DNA of 58,342 bases, from positions 1 to 58,342 of the forward strand of contig NZ_KB908034.1 of NCBI RefSeq assembly GCF_000382305.1, in the 5' to 3' direction. Source of the DNA: Vitreoscilla stercoraria DSM 513. GTDB taxonomy: Bacteria > Pseudomonadota > Gammaproteobacteria > Burkholderiales > Neisseriaceae. Shown one piece after another: positions 15,951 to 23,789 of this stretch. The position numbers and the translations under genes were made by a program. How positions within the stretch are numbered: position 1 is the first letter of the stretch; each line of letters begins with the position of its first letter. The notes under the pieces are model-generated. The model was not told where the DNA came from and did no database searches. It saw only the letters and a list, made by a program, of their open reading frames with translations.

Positions 15951-17237
15951 TTGAATTCAGCTAAAAGAACCAAACGATGGATGCTCATTCCTATGGTCGT
16001 GGCTTTATTGGGTTCAGTAACAGCATTTGCTGTCGGTGATGCGCAAGAAGCACAGCGTCCTGACATGACGCGAGTGATTGAGCGTTTGAGTAAACCTGTT
16101 TTACAGCATGCACCCATTAAAGAAGTTTATTGGCGCGAAGAACAAGTGAATGAAGGCGAGAATTTCACGACCTTCTTAAATCGTTTGGGTGTGAGCAATA
16201 AGGAAGTGCAAAATTTATTGGCACAAAAAAGCTTTAGTCCAGAGCTTGTGCGTTTGCGTGCGCATCAAATGGTGAGCATACAAGGTGACAATGATGGCGG
16301 CTTGAATGCCATTCAGTTTTTCAGTGATGATGAAGACGGTGAAAAAACCTTATTGGCTTTGGAAAAAGTCGATAATCAGTGGCAAGCTTCTGCTACTGAA
16401 GTGGATACGGTGACGATGCCGACTTTGCGTGCTGTCAATGTGGTGACTTCCGCGCGTGGTGCTTTGGCACAGGCAAAAGTGCCTGTGGAAATTCGCGAAG
16501 CCATCAGTGAAATGTTTGGCGATAAATTTGTCTTGGATGATTTGAAAGAAGGCGATACGGTACGAGTATTGTACGAAAGCCATTATTTCCGTGGTCAAGA
16601 AATTTCAGCGGGCAATATTTTGGCAGTCGAAGTGGGCAAAGATGGTCGCTTGTTCCAAGCTTATTATTTTGACCATGGCGATAACACCGGTGCGTATTAC
16701 GACCATCGTGGTAAATCCATTACCAAAGGTTTTGAGAACAAACCGATTCAAACTGCTGCGCGTGTGAGTTCTGCTTTTGGGATGCGTTTTCACCCGATTT
16801 TGAAGACGTATCGCATGCACACAGGTATGGATTATGCTGTGCCAACGGGTACGCCAATTGTGGCACCTTCTGATGGCGTGGTGTCATTTGTTGGTACCAA
16901 AGGTGGTTATGGTCAAACTGTGATGCTCAGTCATCGCAAAGGCATGGAAACTTTGTATGCGCACATGAGTAAGTTTGAGCCGGGCATTAGCAATGGTAAA
17001 AGCGTGAAAGCAGGTCAAGTGATTGGTTATGTGGGTACGACAGGTCGCTCGACAGGGCCGCATTTGCATTATGAAGTGCGTATTAATGGTCAGATGGTCG
17101 ATCCATCGACGGTAGCCTTGCCTGTGCGGACGTTGAGCAATTCTGAATTGGCTGCGTTTAAAGGTCGTGTGAATTCGGCAGAAGAGAAGATTGCGACCAT
17201 TCGTGGTTTGCCTGTGATGGTAGCGCAATTGCATTGA
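15951..17237 (+). CDS. M23-family peptidoglycan endopeptidase
   Basis: A 428-residue envelope zinc peptidase that would cut peptidoglycan crosslinks during growth. An N-terminal membrane anchor or signal (MLIPMVVALLGSVTAFAV) is followed by a LysM/OapA-like region and the LytM domain at about 280-385. Zinc ligands are present: FHPILKTYRMHTGMDYAVPTG (His and Asp of HxxxD) and GPHLHYEVR (HxH). It resembles the MepM/ShyA-type enzymes and the Neisseria M23 DD-carboxypeptidase/endopeptidase. The start is TTG at 15951, with AAGGA at a suitable distance. A DUS-like site lies within the gene at 16054. Confidence 0.92.
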   Translation: MNSAKRTKRWMLIPMVVALLGSVTAFAVGDAQEAQRPDMTRVIERLSKPVLQHAPIKEVYWREEQVNEGENFTTFLNRLGVSNKEVQNLLAQKSFSPELVRLRAHQMVSIQGDNDGGLNAIQFFSDDEDGEKTLLALEKVDNQWQASATEVDTVTMPTLRAVNVVTSARGALAQAKVPVEIREAISEMFGDKFVLDDLKEGDTVRVLYESHYFRGQEISAGNILAVEVGKDGRLFQAYYFDHGDNTGAYYDHRGKSITKGFENKPIQTAARVSSAFGMRFHPILKTYRMHTGMDYAVPTGTPIVAPSDGVVSFVGTKGGYGQTVMLSHRKGMETLYAHMSKFEPGISNGKSVKAGQVIGYVGTTGRSTGPHLHYEVRINGQMVDPSTVALPVRTLSNSELAAFKGRVNSAEEKIATIRGLPVMVAQLH

Positions 17238-17254
17238 TGGTCTGTATTGTCTCA

Positions 17255-17291
17255 AACAAGCGTCCTGTAAAGTTTTACAGGACGCTTGTTT
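17255..17291 (+). terminator. DUS-pair hairpin after M23 peptidase gene
   Basis: AAGCGTCCTGTAA, AGTT, and the inverted unit, with outer AACAAG/CTTGTT pairing and T residues after it. Lies 18 bases past the stop. Confidence 0.85.
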
Positions 17292-17404
17292 TGTTATGGC
17301 ATCGATATTTTAAGTTTTTTAACTTTAATTCTAATGTCATTAACAATGAAAGCGGTTAAGATACGCAGGTCTGTCAGACACCATTTAGATATAAGGATTG
17401 ACCA

Positions 17405-18031
17405 ATGAAAATGATGAAAACCTCTTTATTGGGTTTGACTGCGGCTGCTGTTTTGGGTGTTTCAAGTATGGTTGTGGCAGCGCCGATGCACCACGCTAAT
17501 GAACAACACCAAGCCAAACGCGCGGCTTTGACGGATGCGCAAAAAGCGGAAATGACCAAAAAACACATTGAACGCCGTTATGCCAATTTGAAATTGAGCC
17601 AAGCACAAATTGGTAAAATCGAAGCGATTGAAAAGCAATACCGTGAAGACATGAAAAACGTGCCACAAACACGTGATTTGAAAAAAGACGCTTTGCAAAA
17701 TCGTTTGGGTCAATTGCGTGAGCAGCGTTCTAGCGTGTTGCAAAACAAAAATTTCAACACCGAACAAGCACAAAAATTAATCCAAGAGCAGCAAGAAGTG
17801 CGTCAACAATTGGGCAGTTTGCGTGAACAAGAAATGGCACGCCACCAAATCAAACAATTGCAAAAAGAACATGCTATTTTCCAAGTTTTGGACAAAAAAC
17901 AGCAACAAACGTATTTAGAACAAGCTAAAAAACCAGTGCCTATGCAACACATGAATGGTAAAAAAGGTCATAAAGGCAAGCATCATGATGGCAAACCGCA
18001 CCATCCTAAGCCTGTGATTGAAAAAAAGTAA
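17405..18031 (+). CDS. Spy/CpxP-like periplasmic protein, His-rich tail
   Basis: A 208-residue exported protein with signal peptide ending VVAAP. The mature part is almost wholly helical and rich in Gln, Lys and Arg. Two LTxxQ-like segments, LKLSQAQIGKIEAIEKQYR and VLDKKQQQTYLEQ, mark the Spy/CpxP fold, a small periplasmic chaperone or stress sensor. The C-terminal 30 residues (GKKGHKGKHHDGKPHHPKP) are rich in His and Lys and may bind metal. Single-gene unit with its own terminator. Confidence 0.82.
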   Translation: MKMMKTSLLGLTAAAVLGVSSMVVAAPMHHANEQHQAKRAALTDAQKAEMTKKHIERRYANLKLSQAQIGKIEAIEKQYREDMKNVPQTRDLKKDALQNRLGQLREQRSSVLQNKNFNTEQAQKLIQEQQEVRQQLGSLREQEMARHQIKQLQKEHAIFQVLDKKQQQTYLEQAKKPVPMQHMNGKKGHKGKHHDGKPHHPKPVIEKK

Positions 18032-18046
18032 TAGATGAATACATGT

Positions 18047-18075
18047 AAAACCACGCTGAGGCGTGGTTTTTTGTG
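18047..18075 (+). terminator. Rho-independent terminator of Spy-like gene
   Basis: AAAACCACGC, TGAG, GCGTGGTTTT then further T: a standard terminator, not built from the DUS repeat. Confidence 0.9.
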
Positions 18076-18095
18076 GCTTGTTTGTGCCGTAGATA

Positions 18096-18881
18096 TCAAT
18101 GGGGTATTAACATGCCTTCTTCATGTAAAACTTCCACTTCATTTTTAAATACCGTCAACAAGATGTCGGCGGAAGATTCACCCATTCTGTTGCGATATAC
18201 TTCATACATATAAGGGCCGCTTTCAAAGCGCACGATTTCATTGCGAGCAGTACCTTCTACTTCAAAATCGGTGCTTTTTAGCAGCAAATCGGGTTTGCTC
18301 GATTGGTTTTGGCTTTTTTTCCATGAAGCATAACGGTAGGTTTGGGCATCTAATTGGTCTATGCGTACCAAATAGTTTGGCGTTTGGAACAAATAAATAG
18401 GCTCTTGGAATGTTTTTAATGATGCGTGTAATTTGTTTTTTTGTTGCTGCAAGAGTTGTTGACGCCATTTTTTTTCAGCGGCACTGCTGTGATTGACGGC
18501 AATGATTTTCAAATTTTTTCCTGTGCTGTCATTGTCATCATCCCGCAGCCACACATCATTTTGTGTTTGGTTATTGCTCAACGAAATACCACGCCAGCCG
18601 TATTGATCCCAATCGTTGATGTGGGAATTGGCAATGTTTTGTGTCAGTTTGGCATCAAAGACTTGGTTAAAACGCTGCTTCATTTCTTGAGCATTTTGAA
18701 TGGCAGGTAACGGCAATTCACGTTCGAGAGGATAATCCACCAGTTTTACGATGGCATTGACATCATTGTTTTTGAAATGTTGGATGAATTGTTGTACCGC
18801 TATTTTTTGTTCAGAGCTTAAGTCGTTGGCATATGCGTTTAAGCTGCACAAGCCCAAACAAGCAATCAATAAGGTTCGCAT
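18096..18881 (-). CDS. Exported hypothetical protein (261 aa)
   Basis: A periplasmic protein with signal peptide MRTLLIACLGLCSLNAYA. I do not recognise the family. The N-terminal part (QFIQHFKNNDVNAIVKLVDY, then PLPAIQNAQEMKQRFNQVF) has the look of an NTF2-like or lipocalin-like exported domain, and the C-terminal part is mostly beta with YMYEVYRNRMGE. Paralogue-free in this window and divergent from tex. Confidence 0.65.
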   Translation of the reverse strand: MRTLLIACLGLCSLNAYANDLSSEQKIAVQQFIQHFKNNDVNAIVKLVDYPLERELPLPAIQNAQEMKQRFNQVFDAKLTQNIANSHINDWDQYGWRGISLSNNQTQNDVWLRDDDNDSTGKNLKIIAVNHSSAAEKKWRQQLLQQQKNKLHASLKTFQEPIYLFQTPNYLVRIDQLDAQTYRYASWKKSQNQSSKPDLLLKSTDFEVEGTARNEIVRFESGPYMYEVYRNRMGESSADILLTVFKNEVEVLHEEGMLIPH

Positions 18882-18951
18882 GAAAATGGGTTTCCTTGGT
18901 CAAATAAATATGAGGTTTGATGACAAGATAAAATGATTGGCATGGTTTTGA

Positions 18952-18984
18952 GGCGTCCTGTAAAACGTTTACAGGACGCTTTGT
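18952..18984. repeat. DUS-pair hairpin in a divergent promoter region
   Basis: GCGTCCTGTAA and its inverse with a short AACG loop, followed by CTTTGTTG. It lies between the starts of two divergent genes (18881 and 19066), where no terminator is needed. Confidence 0.75.
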
Positions 18985-19065
18985 TGTCAATCATACAGCT
19001 TGTGTAATGACAAAACCATCAAACTTATTTAAGCTCAAGCATCTGTTTGGAGACATTGGTAAACC

Positions 19066-21363
19066 ATGAATATTACCCAAATTTTGGCCACTGAGTTGGC
19101 AGCAAAAGCACATCAAGTCGACGCGGCTGTGGGCTTGTTGGATGAAGGCGCGACAGTGCCATTTATTGCGCGTTATCGCAAAGAAGTGACAGGCGGTTTG
19201 GATGACACGCAATTGCGTTTGCTTGCTGAGCGTTTGCAATATTTGCGTGAGTTGCTAGAGCGAAAGGCGACGATACTCAAAAGCATCAACGAGCAAGGCA
19301 AATTGACGGATGCATTGCAAGCGCAGATTGAGACGATAGACAACAAAACCGAATTGGAAGATGTGTATTTGCCTTACAAGCCCAAGCGTCGCACCAAGGC
19401 GCAAATCGCGCGCGAGGCAGGTTTAGAGGCTTTGGCGCAGACTTTGTGGCAGCGTCCTGAAACCGATTTGGATACGGAAGCGGCAAAATATTTCAATGCC
19501 GAACATCATATTCAAGATGTCAAAGTGGCTTTGGATGGTGCGCGCGCGATTTTGATGGAGCAGTTTGCTGAAGATGCGGTATTACTAGGACGTTTGCGTG
19601 AACGTTTGTGGCAAGTGGGCGAGATACGCAGTGAGGTGATGGCTGGACAAGAACAAAAAGGTGAAAAGTTTCAAGACTATTTCCAGCATCAAGAACCTTT
19701 GCGCAGTTTGCCATCGCACCGCAGTTTGGCTTTGTTGCGCGGCCGCAATGAAGGCATCCTGAATGTCAAAATTGTGTACCAATCCGATGACACGCCAATT
19801 ACCGAAGCCAGTGAATTTGAAAACCAAATCGCTGCATATTATGGGATTGCAGACCAGCAGCGTGCGGCAGACAAATGGCTCAAAGACACGGTGCGTTTGA
19901 CTTGGCGGGCGAAATTGTTTTTGTCTTTGGAGTTAGAAGCCATTCATCGTATCAAAACCGAAGGCGATGTGGCAGCGATTACTGTGTTTGCACGCAATTT
20001 GAAAGATTTGTTGCTCGCAGCTCCGGCAGGGCGCTTGGTGACTTTGGGTTTGGATCCGGGCATTCGTACAGGCGTGAAAGTCGCTGTGGTGGATGACACC
20101 GGCAAATTGTTGGCAACCGATACGGTGTATCCGTTTCAGCCGCGCAATGACAAAAACGGTGCTTTGGCGACTTTGGCACGTTTGATCAAACAATACCAAG
20201 TCAAATTGATTGCCATTGGCAATGGTACGGCCAGCCGTGAAACTGACCAATTGGCGGCAGAGTTGATTAAAGCCTTGGGCGATGCGAGTGTGCACAAATT
20301 GGTGGTATCGGAAGCGGGTGCTTCAGTGTATTCGGCATCTGAATTGGCAGCAAAAGAATTTCCTGATTTGGACGTGTCTTTGCGTGGAGCGGTATCGATT
20401 GCGCGCCGTTTGCAAGACCCATTGGCAGAGTTGGTGAAAATCGACCCTAAATCCATAGGCGTGGGGCAATATCAGCATGATGTCAATCAAGTGCAATTGG
20501 CGCGCAGTTTGGATGCGGTGGTGGAAGATTGTGTGAATGCAGTGGGTGTGGATGTGAATATGGCTTCTGCGCCCTTGCTCGCGCGGGTATCGGGTTTGAA
20601 TCAGACTTTGGCGCAAAATATTGTCGCTTATCGTGATGAAAATGGCGCATTTAAAAATCGCAAACAATTGAAAAAAGTACCGCGTTTAGGCGACAAAACA
20701 TTTGAGCAAGCGGCAGGATTTTTGCGTATTCAAGGTGGAACTGAGCCTTTGGATGCCTCGTCTGTGCATCCTGAAGCTTATCCGATTGTGGCGAAAATGT
20801 TGTTGGATGCCAAAACCGATGCTAAGAATTTAATTGGCAATATAAGCGTCCTGAAAAATTTACAGGCCGCTCGTTACACGGATGCACAATTTGGCTTGCC
20901 AACTGTGTTGGATATTTTGAGTGAATTGGAAAAACCGGGTCGAGATCCGCGTGGTGAATTCAAAACCGCTATATTTGCCGAAGGCGTGGACGACATCAAG
21001 CATTTGGTTGTCGGCAGTATCATGGAAGGCGTGGTGACGAATGTGGCGGCATTTGGTGCATTTGTTGACATTGGCGTACATCAAGATGGTTTGGTTCATA
21101 TCTCAGCTTTGGCCAATCAATATGTCTCTGACCCTCATACGGTGGTGAAGGCAGGGCAGGTAGTAAAAGTCAAAGTATTGAGTGTGGATGTGGCGCGCAA
21201 GCGTATTGCGTTGACGATGCGTTTGGAGGATGAGGTGGGTGGTGCGGTATCTGAGCGTTCCAATCGCAACATGAATCAGCCAAATCGCCAACAAAAGCGT
21301 CCTGAAAAAGAAGTGGTTTCTGATGGTGCTATGGCCGCAGCTTTTGCTAAACTGAAGCGCTAA
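19066..21363 (+). CDS. tex: Tex, RNA-binding transcription accessory protein
   Basis: A 765-residue Tex protein: N-terminal helical domain with VPFIARYRKEVTGGLDD, YqgF-like RNase H-fold domain (LVTLGLDPGIRTGVKVAVVD), helix-hairpin-helix modules (NIVAYRDENGAFKNRKQLKK, VPRLGDKTFEQAAGFLRI) and a C-terminal S1 domain (GVVTNVAAFGAFVDIGVHQDG). Tex binds nucleic acid and affects transcription and virulence genes in several bacteria. DUS-like sites occur at 19451, 20844-20871 (a full inverted pair inside the gene) and 21295. Followed by a strong bidirectional terminator. Confidence 0.96.
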   Translation: MNITQILATELAAKAHQVDAAVGLLDEGATVPFIARYRKEVTGGLDDTQLRLLAERLQYLRELLERKATILKSINEQGKLTDALQAQIETIDNKTELEDVYLPYKPKRRTKAQIAREAGLEALAQTLWQRPETDLDTEAAKYFNAEHHIQDVKVALDGARAILMEQFAEDAVLLGRLRERLWQVGEIRSEVMAGQEQKGEKFQDYFQHQEPLRSLPSHRSLALLRGRNEGILNVKIVYQSDDTPITEASEFENQIAAYYGIADQQRAADKWLKDTVRLTWRAKLFLSLELEAIHRIKTEGDVAAITVFARNLKDLLLAAPAGRLVTLGLDPGIRTGVKVAVVDDTGKLLATDTVYPFQPRNDKNGALATLARLIKQYQVKLIAIGNGTASRETDQLAAELIKALGDASVHKLVVSEAGASVYSASELAAKEFPDLDVSLRGAVSIARRLQDPLAELVKIDPKSIGVGQYQHDVNQVQLARSLDAVVEDCVNAVGVDVNMASAPLLARVSGLNQTLAQNIVAYRDENGAFKNRKQLKKVPRLGDKTFEQAAGFLRIQGGTEPLDASSVHPEAYPIVAKMLLDAKTDAKNLIGNISVLKNLQAARYTDAQFGLPTVLDILSELEKPGRDPRGEFKTAIFAEGVDDIKHLVVGSIMEGVVTNVAAFGAFVDIGVHQDGLVHISALANQYVSDPHTVVKAGQVVKVKVLSVDVARKRIALTMRLEDEVGGAVSERSNRNMNQPNRQQKRPEKEVVSDGAMAAAFAKLKR
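20844..20871. repeat. Intragenic inverted DUS-like pair in tex
   Basis: AAGCGTCCTGAAA and an inverted AGCGGCCTGTAAA unit within the coding sequence, encoding SVLKNLQAAR. The two arms are of different variants. It lies between the HhH region and the S1 domain. Confidence 0.75.
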
Positions 21364-21379
21364 TATTCAATAACGTCCG

Positions 21380-21409
21380 TCAAAACAGTGTAGTGATACA
21401 CTGTTTTGA
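21380..21409. terminator. Bidirectional terminator between tex and the GTPase gene
   Basis: A 13-base perfect stem (TCAAAACAGTGTA / TACACTGTTTTGA) with a GTGA loop, 16 bases after the tex stop and 11 bases after the minus-strand GTPase stop. Confidence 0.85.
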
Positions 21410-21420
21410 TAGATGTCATC

Positions 21421-21948
21421 TTAGATAGCAAACAACAAAGACATAATCAAACGGCGTACATCTTTGCCTTCACGCACATCAACCAATAATACCGGAATAT
21501 TAGGACGAAATTCGTCCGTGACTTGTTTGAAATCTGCTGCAGCAATATGTGGATTGGTTTTGTCGATGTGGTTAACACCAATGACCAAGGGTGTGCGGTC
21601 TTCTACAATCAGCTTTTTAAAAGCTTCCATATAAAAACGCAAATCGCCTAAAGGATCAGGCGCACGCGCATTGACTAAAATAGCCAAGCCCATGCTGCCA
21701 CGACTGAGAATTTCCCACATGAAGTCAAAACGGTGTTGGCCAGGTGTGCCATACATGTGAACTTTGGTTTCTTCATCCAAAACCACTGAGCCATAATCCA
21801 TGGCTACAGTGGTTTGGTTTTTCATGCTTGCGACATCGTCAGATGGACGGACTTCTGTTAACACAGGATCATGATCACTGAATGCTTTAATTAGCGTCGT
21901 TTTCCCTGATCCTACAGGGCCGGTAAAAATGATTTTGTGCTCAAACAT
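21421..21948 (-). CDS. Small Ras-like GTPase (MglA/COG2229 type)
   Basis: A 175-residue single-domain GTPase. The P-loop is GPVGSGKT (10-17), a switch I Thr lies in QTTVAMDYG (45-53), the G3 box is GTPGQHRF (67-74) in place of DxxG, and the base-recognition box is NHID (126-129). This is the pattern of the bacterial MglA/COG2229 'predicted GTPase' family, which includes polarity switches for twitching and gliding motility. Start at 21948 (MFEHKIIF) follows GGTGG; the frame extends six codons further without support. Last gene of the apparent five-gene operon 25907-21421. No Roadblock/MglB partner is adjacent. Confidence 0.85.
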   Translation of the reverse strand: MFEHKIIFTGPVGSGKTTLIKAFSDHDPVLTEVRPSDDVASMKNQTTVAMDYGSVVLDEETKVHMYGTPGQHRFDFMWEILSRGSMGLAILVNARAPDPLGDLRFYMEAFKKLIVEDRTPLVIGVNHIDKTNPHIAAADFKQVTDEFRPNIPVLLVDVREGKDVRRLIMSLLFAI

Positions 21949-22017
21949 GGTCTGCCACCTGTACATCCTGCTTTGCGTTCATGGATATTCGGAAAATAGT
22001 AAGGTGGTAGTCTACCA

Positions 22018-22905
22018 TTAACCGTTAGCCCAAGGTAAAAAGTCTTTAGGAACAGGTTTGTGAAACCATTTAAAGTAAATACGATCGTAAATACCTTCTT
22101 CATGAATCTGCTTTAAGCCTGCATTGAGCTTGTCTCTGAGCTCATAATTGCCTTTTTTAACTGCAATACCAAAGTATTGGGTTGGTGCTTCAGGCAAAAC
22201 CAAACGCTTGGTTGGCACTTCAGGATAGCTCAACGCGTAGTAATCCATCACCGGTCCTTCACCAACGACTGCATCAGAAGCATCTGCAAACATGGCTTTT
22301 AGGGCAATAAACTGGCTATCCGATGGAATCACATTGTTTTCGGTGACACCTAATTGCATGATATTGGTTTGTTGAGCAGAACCTTTTAAGGTAGAAACCT
22401 TACTTTTATTGGCCACTAAATCCTCAAAACTGTGGATTTTATCATTGGTGGTTTTAACCAATAATACGTCTTGCAGTGCGAAATAAGGTTGTGAGAATTG
22501 ATAAACCTCTTCACGCTCTGGCGTCAAGTTGACCGATGAAATGATGATGTCACGCTCGCCTGTATTCAAAGTATGCAACATGCCATCCCAAGGATGGGTC
22601 AAAACATTGATATGGAATTTTTGGCGCGCAGCAATGGCATAAATAATGTCCATGTCAAAGCCAATAGATTGACCATATTCATCGCGAAACTCCATTGGTG
22701 CATAAGAACCCATGGTGCCGACCAAATACGTTGGCGCATTTTCTGGCAAATTGGTGTCCATGTATTCAGATGGCTTTGGAATTTCTTGGATTTCTACCGC
22801 TTCAGCGGTTGCGTCACCAGCTTTTGTGGGTTGTTGGCATGCGCTTAAGAGCATGACAGAAACAGCCAAACCAAGAAATGCCCGTACAGGTCGACGAACA
22901 AGCAT
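22018..22905 (-). CDS. Amino-acid-binding-type lipoprotein (SBP family 3)
   Basis: A 295-residue periplasmic substrate-binding lipoprotein; the signal ends LLSAC with the lipidated Cys near 23. The SBP_bac_3 fold is shown by TMGSYAPMEFRDEYGQSIGFDMDI, TGERDIIISSVNLTPEREEVYQFSQPYF and the C-terminal LNAGLKQIHEEGIYDRIYFKW. Such proteins bind amino acids or related small molecules. No permease or ATPase gene is adjacent; the neighbours are signalling genes. It may therefore serve as a ligand sensor for the membrane kinase of the same operon (inference). Confidence 0.85.
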   Translation of the reverse strand: MLVRRPVRAFLGLAVSVMLLSACQQPTKAGDATAEAVEIQEIPKPSEYMDTNLPENAPTYLVGTMGSYAPMEFRDEYGQSIGFDMDIIYAIAARQKFHINVLTHPWDGMLHTLNTGERDIIISSVNLTPEREEVYQFSQPYFALQDVLLVKTTNDKIHSFEDLVANKSKVSTLKGSAQQTNIMQLGVTENNVIPSDSQFIALKAMFADASDAVVGEGPVMDYYALSYPEVPTKRLVLPEAPTQYFGIAVKKGNYELRDKLNAGLKQIHEEGIYDRIYFKWFHKPVPKDFLPWANG

Positions 22906-22946
22906 GATTTTCTCCTAACAATATGCGGATTCAGTGGAGCAGTTCA

Positions 22947-23396
22947 TTATTTACGCAAACAAATAACGATGGCCGCATGGTGTTTGCGCCATTCCAATGG
23001 AATGACAAATGAGCGATCCTTGCGTGGTAACAAAATTTCATCAGGCGCACCACAAATGACAATAGGCACCGAAATGTTGAACTCTTCACCAAACTCACTG
23101 CGCGAATTGCCTGCAATGGTATTTGCCACTTCACCTACTAAATCTGTCATGTTTTCTTCTGACAAATCTGGTTCTTGAATGCTTTCTAAAATATGAGCAA
23201 GCAAGATGCGCGGCGCTGTGAAATACACAATCCCCGTATTGTTGCCTGAAATGGCAATGATGCCTGTGTAATCATGCGCAGCTGGCATTTTGTTTTCAAC
23301 CAAATAAGGCGTACCGATGATGATTTCTTCTTTATCGATTTGGCTGAAATAATGCTGAGCGCCTGCGATGAATACTTTTAATTTGTCTTCTTTCAT
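22947..23396 (-). CDS. CheX-like chemotaxis phosphatase
   Basis: A 149-residue CheX-family protein. The central LVGEVANTIAGNSRSEFG contains the E-x2-N catalytic pair (E89, N92) that CheX and CheC use to dephosphorylate CheY-P, and the flanking strands (GIIAISGNNTGIVYFTAP, ISVPIVICGAP) fit the fold. It follows the response-regulator gene by three bases and probably resets that protein. Part of the unusual signalling operon. Confidence 0.85.
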   Translation of the reverse strand: MKEDKLKVFIAGAQHYFSQIDKEEIIIGTPYLVENKMPAAHDYTGIIAISGNNTGIVYFTAPRILLAHILESIQEPDLSEENMTDLVGEVANTIAGNSRSEFGEEFNISVPIVICGAPDEILLPRKDRSFVIPLEWRKHHAAIVICLRK

Positions 23397-23399
23397 ATT

Positions 23400-23765
23400 T
23401 TAATCCTGAACCAATTCATTCAGAGCTTCCATCAGCTCGTCTTCTGTAAACGGTTTGCAAATGAAACCGCAAGCCCCTAATTCCAATGCCTTGATACCGG
23501 TAGCTTTGTCTGATAAGGCTGAAATAACCAAAATCAATGTGTCCGGTGCTAAATTAATAATGTTGCGTATGCATTCCAAACCATCCATTTCAGGCATGGT
23601 TAAGTCCATAGTAATGACTTCTGGAAGGTGTTTTTTAAACTCTTCTAATGCTTCTAAGCCGTTGCTAGCGGTTGCTACCAAGTCAAATTGTGAAGCATTG
23701 AATCCCCTTTTGATGCGATTGCGAATGATGTTGGAATCATCCACGACCATGAGCTTGTATGCCAT
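23400..23765 (-). CDS. Single-domain CheY-like response regulator
   Basis: A 121-residue receiver domain without output domain. The acidic pair D9 D10, phosphoacceptor D54 (in VITMDLTMPEMDG), S82 and K104 (in CKPFTEDEL) are all present, so it should be phosphorylated. Lies 24 bases after the CheA-like kinase gene and three before cheX. Its likely phosphodonor is the kinase's Hpt domain. As a stand-alone receiver it presumably acts by binding a protein, possibly the GTPase or the tubulin-like protein nearby. Confidence 0.92.
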   Translation of the reverse strand: MAYKLMVVDDSNIIRNRIKRGFNASQFDLVATASNGLEALEEFKKHLPEVITMDLTMPEMDGLECIRNIINLAPDTLILVISALSDKATGIKALELGACGFICKPFTEDELMEALNELVQD

Positions 23766-23789
23766 ATTTATGAACCTTTTTCTTCGAAT

